From Spelaeicoccus albus (GTDB taxonomy: Bacteria > Actinomycetota > Actinomycetes > Actinomycetales > Brevibacteriaceae), in the NCBI RefSeq assembly GCF_013409065.1, contig NZ_JACBZP010000001.1, forward strand, positions 2,356,001 to 2,420,000: a stretch of DNA of 64,000 bases. Direction: 5' to 3'. A program made the position numbers and the translations under genes. The notes below the pieces were generated by a model. That model did not search any database and was not told the DNA's origin. It saw only the letters and a list, made by a program, of their open reading frames with translations. Shown piece by piece: positions 36,080 to 45,261 of the stretch. How positions within the stretch are numbered: the stretch's first letter is position 1; every line of letters begins with the position of its first letter.

Positions 36080-36470
36080 CGACCCACCACCGACAACCAC
36101 CCCCGAAAAAAGCGGCCCGAACGGTATCTTAGATCACAAAACAGTAACAGTAATGAGCAATTCACGGATGACCGCGCAAACGCTCCGCTGAAGCCGGAAA
36201 CGTGTAGAAGTGCGTTCTCGATCGCAGTGAATCGGTACCTAAGCTGCATAGTCGCCGTCCCGGTGCAGCAGGGCGGACGGCTTAAACAGGACGCAAGGTC
36301 TTTAGCAGAGAAGCGATCGGCAGGTGACGTGCGTGTTCGCCGTTTACGGTTCGGTCACTGGGGCGCAATTTGCCGAGGGGCCCTGATGGGCGGCGCTCGA
36401 TGATTGTTCCGGATTATTTCAGGGTAGTTCCGGATACCGCCCAAGGGCTGGCGGCGACGAGAATGAGCAG
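36080..36470. other. Intergenic region between HNH and DUF3995 genes
   Basis: About 390 bp with no convincing gene and lower GC than the surroundings. The only structure noticed is a short direct repeat GTTCCGGAT (36406-36414 and 36427-36435) just before the DUF3995 gene. It presumably carries the divergent promoters. Confidence 0.5.
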
Positions 36471-36968
36471 ATGAGCTCTTCTGTCGAGGTTCAGGGTAAG
36501 CGGAATACCATACCGACCAGTCTTGTGGCCGCTGGCGTATTCGGGACTATTCATGCGGTTTTCAGCTTGCTTTGGGCCGCGGGTGGAACATGGCTGCTCT
36601 GGTCGGTTGGCAGTAGCTTGCAGGAGAGCTTCCGCGGCCGCGAATGGTTGCTGTTCTTTGTCGGTGGGCTGAAGTTCGTCGCTGCCCTTGGCCCGGTCAT
36701 GCTCGCATACTTCGGCTGGCCGGCCCGCAAATTCACTCGCGTGGTGTGCTGGATCGGCGCTCTGGTTTTGATTGTCTGGGGTGGCCTGAACACCATCACC
36801 GGGAACCTTGTTCTTGCGGGCGTCATTAGTCCTGAACACGGTTACGATCGTGCCGGCATGATCGGTCACGCGTATTTATGGGATCCGTTGTTCCTCGTCT
36901 GGGGAATTACATTGGTCGTAGGCCTCTTCGCCAAGGGAAATCCGCGAGGGGGCCACACCTCAAGGTGA
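36471..36968 (+). CDS. DUF3995 membrane protein
   Basis: A 165-residue protein with four membrane segments. SLLWAAGGTWLLWSVG in the first segment is typical of DUF3995, a family of unknown function. The ATG at 36471 has a weak purine-rich stretch before it. It stands alone in the accessory-looking region between the HNH protein and an MFS transporter, and its base composition is less GC-rich than the core genes. Confidence 0.75.
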   Translation: MSSSVEVQGKRNTIPTSLVAAGVFGTIHAVFSLLWAAGGTWLLWSVGSSLQESFRGREWLLFFVGGLKFVAALGPVMLAYFGWPARKFTRVVCWIGALVLIVWGGLNTITGNLVLAGVISPEHGYDRAGMIGHAYLWDPLFLVWGITLVVGLFAKGNPRGGHTSR

Positions 36969-37113
36969 TCGTCGCCCCGGGTGAGGATACGCAACTGGTG
37001 ATTCCGCGATCATGATGGTGACGGCGTAGCGGACCGCGCGGACGTCGCCGGTTCACGGTTGGGCGTAAGGCCACGGTCACCTGGCCGATGGGTTGTGGAG
37101 TGATTGGCGCTCA

Positions 37114-38409
37114 TCAGAGCGCAGGTGCTTCCCAGCCGGTTGGGAGCGTTCGATGTGAGCGCAGTGGTGACACGAGCATGTTCCCGGCCCCTCCGACGAT
37201 GCAGGCGACGGATAGAAACAGGGCGATATCGTTGCCGAGCCAGGTGGCGGTGGCGCCGCCGAGCAGAGACCCCAATGGAATTGATCCGAGTGTGACGAAG
37301 CGTCGTGCACTCGTGACGCGCCCGAGCATCGCGTTCGGAGTCACTCGCGCGACGATCCCGCTGCTGCTGATGCCGTAGGTGACGATGGCAAACGAGAGCA
37401 GGAATTCCACGGTGCTCACGAGAGCGAAGTCCGGGAGCGGGACAAAGGGCGTCAGCGGGGCCAGCACGAAAATGATGGGCAGGCAGCAGATGGCTACGAG
37501 GATCGTGCGGATCTCGCCCAGTAGCTTCATGATTGGAAGTCCGGCAATCGATCCGGCGATGCCGCCGACAGCGCCGATCGACAGTGCCAGGCCCATCTGA
37601 CTTGCCGTGAGGCCGAGATCGCGCAAGATGAAAAGCGGGTAGATCGCTCCGATTAGTCCGGCACCGAGATTGACGGTGCCGGCGTTGATCATGAACGTGC
37701 GCAAGACAACGCTCTTGCCGACATAACGAAGGCCGGCGGTCATGGACGGCCAAAACTTCTCCCGGTCTCGCGTAATTGTCGGCTTCTCGCTGACATTAAT
37801 CGTGGAGGCCATAACGGCCGTCAAGAGACTCGCGGCAGTTGACACCACGTACAGCAGCGGCGCCGACACGATCTTCAGCAGTGCGCCGGCGGCACCGGGG
37901 CCGACGATGCGCGCGGTGTTGTCGGACACGCTCAATCTTGCGTTTGCCTCCGACACTCGGTCACGTCCGACCAGCGGCGGTAGCACAGCTGTGTGCGCGA
38001 CGTCGAAGAACAATTCGGAAATGCTGAGCAGTGGAGCAATGATGATCAACTGGACGACGGTTAGGCTGTCGGATGCGTATGCCACCGGTACGGAGGCAAC
38101 TACAAGAGTCTGTAACAGTGCGGCGCTCACGAGGACCCATTTGCGCGGCCACCGGTCGATCCACACGCCGGCGGGGATGCCCAAGATGAGGTTTGCGCTG
38201 CGCGCCAGCGCCGCGATGAGAGCGACCTCGAACGCCGACGCGTGCAGGAACACCACCGCAGTGATGCTGAGCGCGAAGGAGGTGACTTGATTGCCCATGT
38301 CGCCGGAAAAATTCGCAAGCCACAACTGCCGAAAACTCCGGTTCTTCAACACCGGAAGTGACTCGTTCCCTGTCGCGTCCTGCTCGTTTGAGGAGTCGGA
38401 CGGGGGCAT
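37114..38409 (-). CDS. MFS transporter (MFS_3/enterobactin-exporter-like)
   Basis: A 431-residue major facilitator with about 12 membrane segments. LPVLKNRSFRQLWLANFSGDMGNQVTSFAL at the N-terminus and WIDRWPRKWVLV after segment two place it in the group with EntS and macrolide-efflux-like exporters. The substrate is unknown. The ATG at 38409 is chosen because TATAAA lies six bases upstream, resembling the leaderless pattern; an ATG at 38472 would add 21 residues. Its GC content looks lower than that of the core genes, consistent with acquisition. Confidence 0.85.
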   Translation of the reverse strand: MPPSDSSNEQDATGNESLPVLKNRSFRQLWLANFSGDMGNQVTSFALSITAVVFLHASAFEVALIAALARSANLILGIPAGVWIDRWPRKWVLVSAALLQTLVVASVPVAYASDSLTVVQLIIIAPLLSISELFFDVAHTAVLPPLVGRDRVSEANARLSVSDNTARIVGPGAAGALLKIVSAPLLYVVSTAASLLTAVMASTINVSEKPTITRDREKFWPSMTAGLRYVGKSVVLRTFMINAGTVNLGAGLIGAIYPLFILRDLGLTASQMGLALSIGAVGGIAGSIAGLPIMKLLGEIRTILVAICCLPIIFVLAPLTPFVPLPDFALVSTVEFLLSFAIVTYGISSSGIVARVTPNAMLGRVTSARRFVTLGSIPLGSLLGGATATWLGNDIALFLSVACIVGGAGNMLVSPLRSHRTLPTGWEAPAL

Positions 38410-38516
38410 CTCCCCTTTATACAGCAGTGGCAATATCCTGCGTGCTTTAAATAGCGCAACCTGACTACGCATTCACATAACGTCGCCAGCATCCCCGCAA
38501 GTGGATCCTATGCCGG

Positions 38517-38723
38517 TCACTCTTCGGTGCCGCGGTCGGATTGATCGCCCTGATCTCGTGCGGTCTGATGGTGTGTTTCCCAGGCTGTCCGGACGTATTC
38601 GGCCCAAGCGTATGCGGCCCGCCGTGCGATCGCCGAATCCTCGTTGAGCTATACGTCCAGCATGATCAATGAGCCTCGCGAGGGCGGCGGCTTGAGCTGA
38701 TGGAAAACCGGCCGGTCGACCAT
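38517..38723 (-). pseudogene. Small reading frame interrupted by one TAG codon
   Basis: On the minus strand an ATG at 38723 opens a frame reading MVDRPVFHQLKPPPSRGS onward that stops at TAG (38649-38651, codon 25). It then continues in the same frame as LNEDSAIARRAAYAWAEYV to a TGA at 38517-38519. Both halves use GC-rich third positions and read like a natural protein. One C-to-T change (CAG to TAG) would explain the break. I do not recognise the family. It could instead be a chance open frame or a sequencing error. Confidence 0.4.
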
Positions 38724-38853
38724 CCGCCGGTGTAGCCGCAACCGACTTGAACCGGTGGACTACTTTGTGCACGCTTACCCGCAAATGATCATTTGTGCAA
38801 TCTATCTGGGCAACTCCTACGCAAGCTCGAAGGCATCTCTACAAAAATGGTCT

Positions 38854-39357
38854 TCAATCCAGGCTTTCGACCGGCTCCTCGCTCGACGCGATCCGGCGTG
38901 CCGGCATTCGATAGAGCAAGAACTTGTACATGAGGTATCGGAACGCCGTGCCGAGAATCAAGCCGATCACGTTACCGGAGATGTTGTCGTCAAGCTTGGA
39001 GGTGAACCCGAGCACGTAATGCGAGACGTAAAGACACACTGCCGCAATGAGCAGACCGCCGGCGTTAATGGTGGCAAACCACACGAATTCTCGCGCCGGC
39101 GGCCTGGTGGTCTTGTGTTTGAAGGTCCAATGGCGGCTACCGATCCAGGAAAAGACGGTCGCCACGAATACCGACACGACCTTGGCGCCGATCGGGTGCG
39201 CTTCCATGACAGTGAAGCGCAGTGCGTTGTAGACGCCGATGTCAACGAGGAAAGCGATGCTTCCGACAGTGCCGAACTTGGCGAGCTCGGTAACTAAATC
39301 ACCGATGCCGCCAAACCTTCGCCGCAGTTTTTGCACTTTCACCGCCTTCGTCCCCAT
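38854..39357 (-). CDS. GtrA-family membrane protein
   Basis: A 167-residue GtrA-like protein with four membrane segments. ELAKFGTVGSIAFLVDIGVYNAL and FRYLMYKFLLYR are family hallmarks. GtrA-like proteins flip or present polyprenyl-linked sugars for cell-envelope glycosylation. In actinobacteria this gene commonly neighbours purK/purE, as here. The ATG at 39357 overlaps a GATAAT element, so the true start could be the GTG at 39342 (AAGG upstream). Confidence 0.9.
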   Translation of the reverse strand: MGTKAVKVQKLRRRFGGIGDLVTELAKFGTVGSIAFLVDIGVYNALRFTVMEAHPIGAKVVSVFVATVFSWIGSRHWTFKHKTTRPPAREFVWFATINAGGLLIAAVCLYVSHYVLGFTSKLDDNISGNVIGLILGTAFRYLMYKFLLYRMPARRIASSEEPVESLD

Positions 39358-39419
39358 TATCGTCGTCGCCCCGTGATCAGTCCGACGTTCTCACATGCCG
39401 CACGGTTCCCTGCACCCGG

Positions 39420-39425
39420 TAGACT
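39420..39425 (+). promoter_or_regulatory. -10 hexamer TAGACT for leaderless purK
   Basis: TAGACT ends eight bases before the GTG at 39434, and no Shine-Dalgarno is visible. Confidence 0.45.
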
Positions 39426-39433
39426 TTGCTCTC

Positions 39434-40579
39434 GTGGTATTTCCTGTAGTTGGAATCGTAGGCGGCGGACAGCTCGCGCGCATGTTGGCACCGGCAGCCG
39501 AAGCACTCGGCGTCCGTCTCAAGGTACTTGCCGAGAGCCCAGACGTGTGCGCGACCGAGGTGATTCCAAATGCACCGGTCGGGGATTACACCGATTTGCC
39601 GACCCTGCGCGAATTCGCGCGCGACGTCGATGTGCTGACATTCGATCACGAGCATGTGCCGACCGAACATCTCCGGGCGCTCGTCGCGGACGGCGTCGTC
39701 GTCCGGCCCGGGCCCGAGGCGCTCGTGCACGCGCAAGACAAGCTCGTGATGCGTCGTGCGGTGGACCGGCTCGGCCTGCCGAATCCCGAATGGGCGGAAA
39801 TCCGCAGCGCCGCCGAGCTCTCTGCGTTCGGTGCGGCGACGGGCTGGCCTGTCGTGATCAAAACCCCGCGCGGCGGGTATGACGGCAAAGGCGTGCGAGT
39901 CGTCGGAAGCGTCGACGAAGCGACCGACTGGCTGGAGCGCGCCGCAGGCGAACCGTTGCTGGCCGAGCAGCGAGTACCGTTCACGCGGGAACTGGCAGTG
40001 ATGGTTGCTCGGAGCCCGATGGGCCAAGCAGCCTCGTGGCCGGTCGTCGAGACGACGCAGATCGACGGCATTTGCCGCGAGACGACGGCGCCGGCACCGG
40101 AGTTGGACCCCGACAAGGCCGCGGCCGTGACCGAAGCCGCATTGAAACTTGCCGCGGATCTCGGCGTCACGGGCGTCATGGCCATGGAGCTTTTCGAAGT
40201 GCCGTCCGGGCGCGGATTCATGATCAACGAGCTTGCCATGCGTCCGCACAACACCGGGCACTGGACGATCGACGGTGCCGTGACAAGCCAATTCGAGCAG
40301 CATTTGCGCGCCGTCCTCGATCTTCCCTTGGGGGATCCGGGCACGCGCGGCGGCTTTTCCGTCATGGCGAACGTGCTTGGCGGTGAGTACGACGATCTGT
40401 ACCGCCCGTACCTGCACGTGATGGCGCGCGACCCGCGGCTGAAAGTGCATATGTACGGCAAATCGGTGAGGCCGGGCCGCAAGGTCGGGCACGTCACAGT
40501 GGTGGGGGAGCAACTCGACGATCTGCGTGCGCGTGCCCGGCATGCGGCGGATTTCTTCACCGGCACGATTACCGAGTAA
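39434..40579 (+). CDS. purK: 5-(carboxyamino)imidazole ribonucleotide synthase
   Basis: A 381-residue ATP-grasp enzyme that converts AIR, ATP and bicarbonate to N5-CAIR in purine synthesis. [12 protein letters not shown] opens the N-terminal domain. ATP-grasp residues appear in [14 protein letters not shown] and the C-terminal [14 protein letters not shown] is diagnostic of PurK. The GTG at 39434 is chosen from the upstream TAGACT and because longer starts (ATG 39395) add non-family residues. purE follows after 58 bp. Confidence 0.95.
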   Translation: MVFPVVGIVGGGQLARMLAPAAEALGVRLKVLAESPDVCATEVIPNAPVGDYTDLPTLREFARDVDVLTFDHEHVPTEHLRALVADGVVVRPGPEALVHAQDKLVMRRAVDRLGLPNPEWAEIRSAAELSAFGAATGWPVVIKTPRGGYDGKGVRVVGSVDEATDWLERAAGEPLLAEQRVPFTRELAVMVARSPMGQAASWPVVETTQIDGICRETTAPAPELDPDKAAAVTEAALKLAADLGVTGVMAMELFEVPSGRGFMINELAMRPHNTGHWTIDGAVTSQFEQHLRAVLDLPLGDPGTRGGFSVMANVLGGEYDDLYRPYLHVMARDPRLKVHMYGKSVRPGRKVGHVTVVGEQLDDLRARARHAADFFTGTITE

Positions 40580-40637
40580 TCTGAACCGGCAACGCCCGGC
40601 CGCGTCACGCGGCTCCGCGACCCGAGGAGAAATAACG

Positions 40638-41159
40638 ATGGCGAGCAAGAACCCGGTAGTGGGCATTGTGATGGGGTCGGATTCCGACTGGCCGGTGATG
40701 GAAGCCGCAGCGGAGATCTTGACCGAACTGGACGTGTCCTGGGAAGCCAAAGTCGTGTCGGCCCACCGTATGCCGTCCGAGATGCTCGAGTACGGCCACC
40801 GTGCCAGCGCGCACGGGCTCCAGGTCATCATTGCCGGGGCAGGGGGAGCGGCGCATCTTCCGGGAATGCTTGCCGCGACGACGCCGCTTCCCGTCATCGG
40901 GGTCCCGGTGGCGCTGAAGAATTTGGACGGACTCGATTCGCTGCTGTCCATCGTGCAAATGCCGGCCGGAGTTCCGGTCGCGACGGTGTCGATCGACGGC
41001 GCGCGCAATGCCGGACTGTTGGCCGCGCGCATTCTGGGGTCGGCTCAGGACGACGATTCGCTCAGCATGCGCCGCAAACTCGTGCACTATCAGTCCGAAA
41101 TGAATCAACTGGCCAAGTCGAAGGGCGAACAGCTGCGCAGGACGATCGCCGAGCGTTGA
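40638..41159 (+). CDS. purE: N5-carboxyaminoimidazole ribonucleotide mutase
   Basis: A 173-residue class I PurE that turns N5-CAIR into CAIR, the step after Pur[19 protein letters not shown] and [12 protein letters not shown], which line the active site, are intact. The ATG at 40638 has GAGGAGA seven bases upstream. It is cotranscribed with purK. Confidence 0.96.
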   Translation: MASKNPVVGIVMGSDSDWPVMEAAAEILTELDVSWEAKVVSAHRMPSEMLEYGHRASAHGLQVIIAGAGGAAHLPGMLAATTPLPVIGVPVALKNLDGLDSLLSIVQMPAGVPVATVSIDGARNAGLLAARILGSAQDDDSLSMRRKLVHYQSEMNQLAKSKGEQLRRTIAER

Positions 41160-41211
41160 CGAGCGTCCCGGACGGCGGCCGCCTGCTCAAAGAACCGACT
41201 CGGGGACGCGG

Positions 41212-41628
41212 CTAGAAGAACCCGAGACGGCGCCGTTCAATCGATGGACACGTATCCATGACGACGTCCAGACCCGCCTCACGCGCTCGATCGGCAGCCG
41301 CTTCGTCGACGACGTCGAGCTGCATCCAGACGGCCTTGGCGCCCCGAGCAATAGCAGCGTCGACGACGGCGCCGGCATGGCTGGAATTGACGAACACGTC
41401 GACGACGTCAATCGATCCGGGAGCGTCGTCCAGCGTTGCGTACCCCGGGGCTCCGTGTACGGTCTCGGCCGACGGATGGATCGGGACGATCGTGTGCCCG
41501 AGCTGTTGCAGCAGCTTCGAGACGCGGAACGCCGCGCGATCCTCGTTGTTCGACAGCCCCACGACCGCCCAGGTGCCGGGAGTCGTCAAAAGCGTCCGAA
41601 TGACGGTCTCGTCATTTTCATACGTCAT
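41212..41628 (-). CDS. CoA-binding domain protein
   Basis: A 138-residue single CoA-binding (Rossmann, succinyl-CoA-synthetase alpha-like) domain protein. Landmarks are WAVVGLSNNEDRAAFRVSK, the central IDVVDVFVN and the C-terminal DVVMDTCPSIE. Its role is unknown; relatives bind CoA or dinucleotides. A CAGACT hexamer six bases before the ATG resembles the leaderless pattern. It converges with purE over a 52 bp gap. Confidence 0.88.
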   Translation of the reverse strand: MTYENDETVIRTLLTTPGTWAVVGLSNNEDRAAFRVSKLLQQLGHTIVPIHPSAETVHGAPGYATLDDAPGSIDVVDVFVNSSHAGAVVDAAIARGAKAVWMQLDVVDEAAADRAREAGLDVVMDTCPSIERRRLGFF

Positions 41629-41655
41629 AACCCCAGTCTGCCAGCCGGCGGGCCG

Positions 41656-42579
41656 TCAGCGCCTGCAATCGGGGCCATTCGGATCCTCCTGACAGGTATG
41701 GCCGACTCGGTATCGGTGATATCTGTAGACGTCGAGCGGCGTGGCGGCGCCGGTTACCGCGGCTTGCCCGGCGATCGGCAGCCACGCACCGCCGGCCACC
41801 GAATATTGGCCCGTATAGTGGGTCGTCAACACGACCCGGACTTTCCCCGACCGGGTGTACACGTGCGAAATCGACGGCGAGTCTCCGGGCGAGATTTTCG
41901 CCCCCGTGTTCGTTGTCGTCAGCGTGTGTCCGTCGCCGAAGTCCCAACTGAACGACACCGGTCGTGCGCGCACCCGCACCGGGAAGCCGAGGATCGTCAG
42001 ATTGACGGTTGTCGTCCGCGCATTCGTGTACATGTTCGTTGGGTACCCGGTCACCGTCCAGCCGTCCGGCTGAACTTTTGCCCGCGGTGCCGGCAGGTCG
42101 AACTTCCGAAAGTCCGATTCGGAGACCACCGGCATTGTCGGCGGCGGGGTTGCGGTCCGGACGACGGACGGCGTCCCGTTGCTGCCTTCCGGCGGGAGGC
42201 ACAGATATGAGGGGAGACTGCCGGGGTTGCCGTCCGACGGCGATACGAGGGCATTCAAATAGCAGTCGTAATCGTGCGACCAGTATCCGCTGTCCGAACT
42301 GCACGCGACTTTCTTCCCGCCGTGCGTGCAGCCCGATGTCTTGGGCGACGAACTGCGTGGCGCCGAGCCATCCGGGGTCGATCCGTGCGGCGCGCGGTCG
42401 CGTGAACCGCCGTTATGCCGCGGGGCGGGGCGGTGGTGTCGTAAGCGAATGTCGCATCGATTCGCATAACGGTTATTGATCGCACAGTTTCCACTTCGAT
42501 AAGTGGTTTGTAAGGCCGGTAGCGGATGCGCAAGAGTCATCGTTGAAATCAGAATGGCGGCGAAAACGTGTCTCAACAT
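41656..42579 (-). CDS. Exported PKD-domain protein
   Basis: A 307-residue protein with an N-terminal signal peptide (about 1-23, MLRHVFAAILISTMTLAHPLPAL). It continues with a Cys-rich, His/Arg-rich middle and a PKD-like domain (about 195-265; FSWDFGDGHTLTT then HVYTRSGKVRVVLTT). At least eight cysteines after the signal suggest disulfides. The ATG at 42579 overlaps the stop of the upstream lipoprotein gene by seven bases, which fixes the start and shows coupling. PKD domains mediate protein or surface contacts; a specific role is not known. Confidence 0.75.
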   Translation of the reverse strand: MLRHVFAAILISTMTLAHPLPALQTTYRSGNCAINNRYANRCDIRLRHHRPAPRHNGGSRDRAPHGSTPDGSAPRSSSPKTSGCTHGGKKVACSSDSGYWSHDYDCYLNALVSPSDGNPGSLPSYLCLPPEGSNGTPSVVRTATPPPTMPVVSESDFRKFDLPAPRAKVQPDGWTVTGYPTNMYTNARTTTVNLTILGFPVRVRARPVSFSWDFGDGHTLTTTNTGAKISPGDSPSISHVYTRSGKVRVVLTTHYTGQYSVAGGAWLPIAGQAAVTGAATPLDVYRYHRYRVGHTCQEDPNGPDCRR

Positions 42580-43241
42580 GTGCCGGCCTTTTGCTGCACG
42601 TTGCTGACCAGTAATTTCTGGTCGCCGGTTGTACCGGTAATCGAATAAATGGATGGCCACCGATTTTTTGCGTGTTTGGCGTTTGTCGGAGTTCCATCGG
42701 CCTCAATGACCGTCGTCGCAGATTGGTCGACGCAGGCATAGAGGCGAACTAGTGTTCGTGCCTCTTCGCTTGACCCGACTTGAACCTTGACGATCTTCAA
42801 GGAGTGGTAGTCAGAGTGTCCCTTGACATGTTCGTGAGCCTTTCTGAAGCTTTTAGCTCCGTTTTGGTCGGCGGCCAGCATAATCCCGGTGGCGACGGTT
42901 TTGAGACGCTCCGGATGGCGTCCGCCATCGCGCATGACCGCGTCGCTGACGCGTAGATATTTCTTGAAGGCCGCAACTGCGGCCTTGGCGGCCCGCCGTT
43001 CCTTTGGCGAAAGCTGTTTCCGGGACGAGACTGTCGGCGATGACTTCGGCGACGAATTCGGAGCCGTCGACTCCGCTGACGAAGCCCGTGAATCGTTGCC
43101 GTCGTCGGAAGGCCCGGACTCAGCGCTCGAATGCGCCGGAGCCGGCGGATCGGCCGGGGCGGTATCGCCGCTGCACGCTGTCGTACACAGCGCCAACGCC
43201 GTCACGGCCACTGCAGCAGCCGCTCGCATTGCCCCGGCCAT
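42573..43241 (-). CDS. Putative lipoprotein
   Basis: A 222-residue lipoprotein candidate: a hydrophobic signal ending in LALCTTACSG (lipobox Cys about residue 23), then a Ser/Pro/Asp-rich linker of about 50 residues. A folded domain (about 75-222) starts KAAVAAFKKYLRVSDAVMRDGG. The domain pattern recalls NTF2-like lipoproteins, but I cannot assign a family with confidence. It is the first gene of a two-gene operon with the PKD protein. A strong inverted repeat lies 25 bp upstream. Confidence 0.7.
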   Translation of the reverse strand: MAGAMRAAAAVAVTALALCTTACSGDTAPADPPAPAHSSAESGPSDDGNDSRASSAESTAPNSSPKSSPTVSSRKQLSPKERRAAKAAVAAFKKYLRVSDAVMRDGGRHPERLKTVATGIMLAADQNGAKSFRKAHEHVKGHSDYHSLKIVKVQVGSSEEARTLVRLYACVDQSATTVIEADGTPTNAKHAKNRWPSIYSITGTTGDQKLLVSNVQQKAGTC

Positions 43242-43265
43242 GTGCCAGACGTTAGCGACAGCCGG

Positions 43266-43291
43266 TCGGCAAAAATACCGGATTTTGCCGA
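43266..43291. promoter_or_regulatory. Perfect 9-bp inverted repeat before the lipoprotein operon
   Basis: TCGGCAAAA, eight bases, TTTTGCCGA. It lies 25 bp upstream of the lipoprotein start and 88 bp before the divergent LLM gene. A second repeat CGGCC-GTTCC-GGCCG follows at 43310-43324. A dimeric regulator site is likely; a hairpin in a leader is the alternative. Confidence 0.55.
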
Positions 43292-43366
43292 TCTGTGGAT
43301 AACTCGCGGCCGTTCCGGCCGATAGCTTCCGACAATTCGGACACCAGGCGCGATTCTGGGCACCGG

Positions 43367-43372
43367 TACGGT
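43367..43372 (+). promoter_or_regulatory. -10 hexamer TACGGT for leaderless LLM oxidoreductase gene
   Basis: TACGGT ends six bases before the ATG at 43379, and no Shine-Dalgarno is visible. Confidence 0.45.
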
Positions 43373-43378
43373 TGAGTC

Positions 43379-44383
43379 ATGACAGTTCGTCCGATGCGCT
43401 TCGGCTTATTCCTGCCGCAAGGGTGGCGCATCGATCTTGCCGGAATCGATCCGGTCGATCACTGGCGAACGATCATGCGGGTGGCAGCGCACGCCGACGA
43501 AACGGAGGAGTGGACCTCCGCATGGGTGTTCGACCACTTCCACACGGTGCCGGTACCGACGACCGAAGCCACGCACGAGGCGTACAGCCTGTTGGCCGGC
43601 GTCGCAGCATCGACGCAGCGCATTCGGCTCGGCCAAATGTGCACGTGCGTGTCGTACCGCAATCCGGCGTATTTGGCGAAGACCGCCGCCACCATCGACG
43701 TCATTTCCGGAGGGCGGATGGAGATGGGCCTCGGAGCCGGCTGGTACGAAAACGAATGGCGGGCGTACGGTTACGGCTTTCCGCGCGCCGGCGAGCGTTT
43801 GGCCAGGCTCGACGAAGGCGCGCAAATCCTGCGCCAGATGTGGGTGACCGGAGAATCGACGTTTAGCGGCAAACACTTCCGTACTTCCGGGGCCAAGTGT
43901 GCGCCGCAGCCGCTGCAGCATGGCGGGATCCCCCTGTGGATTGCCGGCGGAGGCGAAAAACGGACATTGCAGATCGCTGCGATGCACGCCGACTACTCCA
44001 ATTTCGACGGACCGCTGGACGTGTTCGTCCGCAAATCCGGCATCCTCGACGAACATTGCCGCGACCTCGGACGCGATCCGGCCGAGATCGGACGGTCGGC
44101 CAATTTCACGGTACTGATCGGCGAGGACGAAAAGGACGTGCAGGACAAGATCGACTGGCTCACGGCGCACGTGGTGAAGTTCCTCGGCCCGGAACATGCC
44201 GGCCAGGCCGAACGCTGGACCCGACATCGCACCGCTATCGGGACCCCCGAGCAGATCATCGAACGGCTCGGCGCCGTCCGCGACGCCGGCCTGGACTACG
44301 GAATCATGTTCTTTCCGGACATGGCCTACGATCTGTCCAGCATCGAACTGTTCGAACGCCAAGTGATACCGGCCCTGACATGA
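43379..44383 (+). CDS. LLM-class (F420-dependent type) oxidoreductase
   Basis: A 334-residue luciferase-like TIM-barrel protein. FGLFLPQGW at the N-terminus, a central VISGGRMEMGLGAGWYENEWRAYG and IPLWIAGGGEKRTL are typical of the F420-dependent branch. It probably reduces or oxidises a small molecule using coenzyme F420; the substrate is unknown. CofE, which completes F420, is encoded in this same window. An EamA transporter follows after 10 bp on the same strand. Confidence 0.88.
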   Translation: MTVRPMRFGLFLPQGWRIDLAGIDPVDHWRTIMRVAAHADETEEWTSAWVFDHFHTVPVPTTEATHEAYSLLAGVAASTQRIRLGQMCTCVSYRNPAYLAKTAATIDVISGGRMEMGLGAGWYENEWRAYGYGFPRAGERLARLDEGAQILRQMWVTGESTFSGKHFRTSGAKCAPQPLQHGGIPLWIAGGGEKRTLQIAAMHADYSNFDGPLDVFVRKSGILDEHCRDLGRDPAEIGRSANFTVLIGEDEKDVQDKIDWLTAHVVKFLGPEHAGQAERWTRHRTAIGTPEQIIERLGAVRDAGLDYGIMFFPDMAYDLSSIELFERQVIPALT

Positions 44384-44393
44384 AACCGACTGC

Positions 44394-45257
44394 GTGAGCC
44401 CCACCGCGATAGGGCTCATCCTGATGGCGGCGGTCGCGCACGCCGTCTGGAACCTCGCGGCCAAACGCGCCGGTGCCGGCGGGACGACGTTCGTCTGGCT
44501 CGGCAGCGTGGTCTCGGCGATTCTTTATACTCCGCTCGGTCTCATAGTGCTGGCACACGCGCATGCGCCGCTGAGCACCTGGGTCACGATGGCCCTGGTC
44601 AGCGGAGTCATTCATACGGCGTATTTCGTGGTTCTTCAACGGGGATACGCAGTCGGCGACGTGTCGGTCGTGTACCCCCTGGCACGAGGAACCGGACCGA
44701 TGCTGACGGTGATTTTCGCAATGATCCTGTTTGCGGAGAACCCCGGTGGTGTGGGCCTGACCGGCGCCGCGTGCGTGGTCGCCGGTGTCGTCGTCATCGG
44801 CTTGTCGGGCCGCAGCGGACCCGGATCGCGCGGCACGCTGCCGAGCGTGCTGTACGGCGTCGGGACCGGGGTCATCATCGCGACCTTCACCTTGTGGGAC
44901 GCTCACGCCGTCACCACGTTGGCAGTGGCACCGCTCGCCTTGTGCTGGGGATCGTCGGTCACCGAAGCCGTCCTGCTGGCCCCGGTCACCACCAGGAACA
45001 TGCCGAACGTGCGCCGCGTGCTTGCCGCCAACAAACTGAACGTGCTCGCCCTCGGGGTACTTTCGCCGCTTGCCTACATCCTCGTGCTCACTGCAATGCG
45101 GCTCGCTCCGGTAGCCCTGGTAGCCCCGGGCCGGGAACTCAGCGTCGTGTTCGTCACGCTTGCCGGCTGGCTCTATTTCAAAGAACCCGATCCGGCCCGC
45201 AGACTGACGGGTGCGGCAGTCGTCCTGGCCGGCGTCGCACTTCTGGCCCTGGCCTGA
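44394..45257 (+). CDS. EamA/DMT-family transporter
   Basis: A 287-residue drug/metabolite transporter with ten membrane segments in two EamA repeats (about 1-140 and 150-287). Landmarks include AHAVWNLAAKRAG and VYPLARGTGPMLTVI. Such proteins export amino acids or metabolites. The GTG at 44394 follows the LLM stop by 10 bp, so they are likely one operon. Confidence 0.88.
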   Translation: MSPTAIGLILMAAVAHAVWNLAAKRAGAGGTTFVWLGSVVSAILYTPLGLIVLAHAHAPLSTWVTMALVSGVIHTAYFVVLQRGYAVGDVSVVYPLARGTGPMLTVIFAMILFAENPGGVGLTGAACVVAGVVVIGLSGRSGPGSRGTLPSVLYGVGTGVIIATFTLWDAHAVTTLAVAPLALCWGSSVTEAVLLAPVTTRNMPNVRRVLAANKLNVLALGVLSPLAYILVLTAMRLAPVALVAPGRELSVVFVTLAGWLYFKEPDPARRLTGAAVVLAGVALLALA

Positions 45258-45261
45258 ACAC

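Noticed and set aside
38473-38784. A 103-codon minus-strand frame in the 38.5 kb gap
   Set aside because: Its composition is Arg/Gly-rich and less protein-like than the overlapping interrupted frame at 38517-38723.
41163-41209. GCGTCCC/GGGACGC repeat between purE and the CoA-binding gene
   Set aside because: A 7-bp stem with a 33-base loop is too weak to call a terminator.
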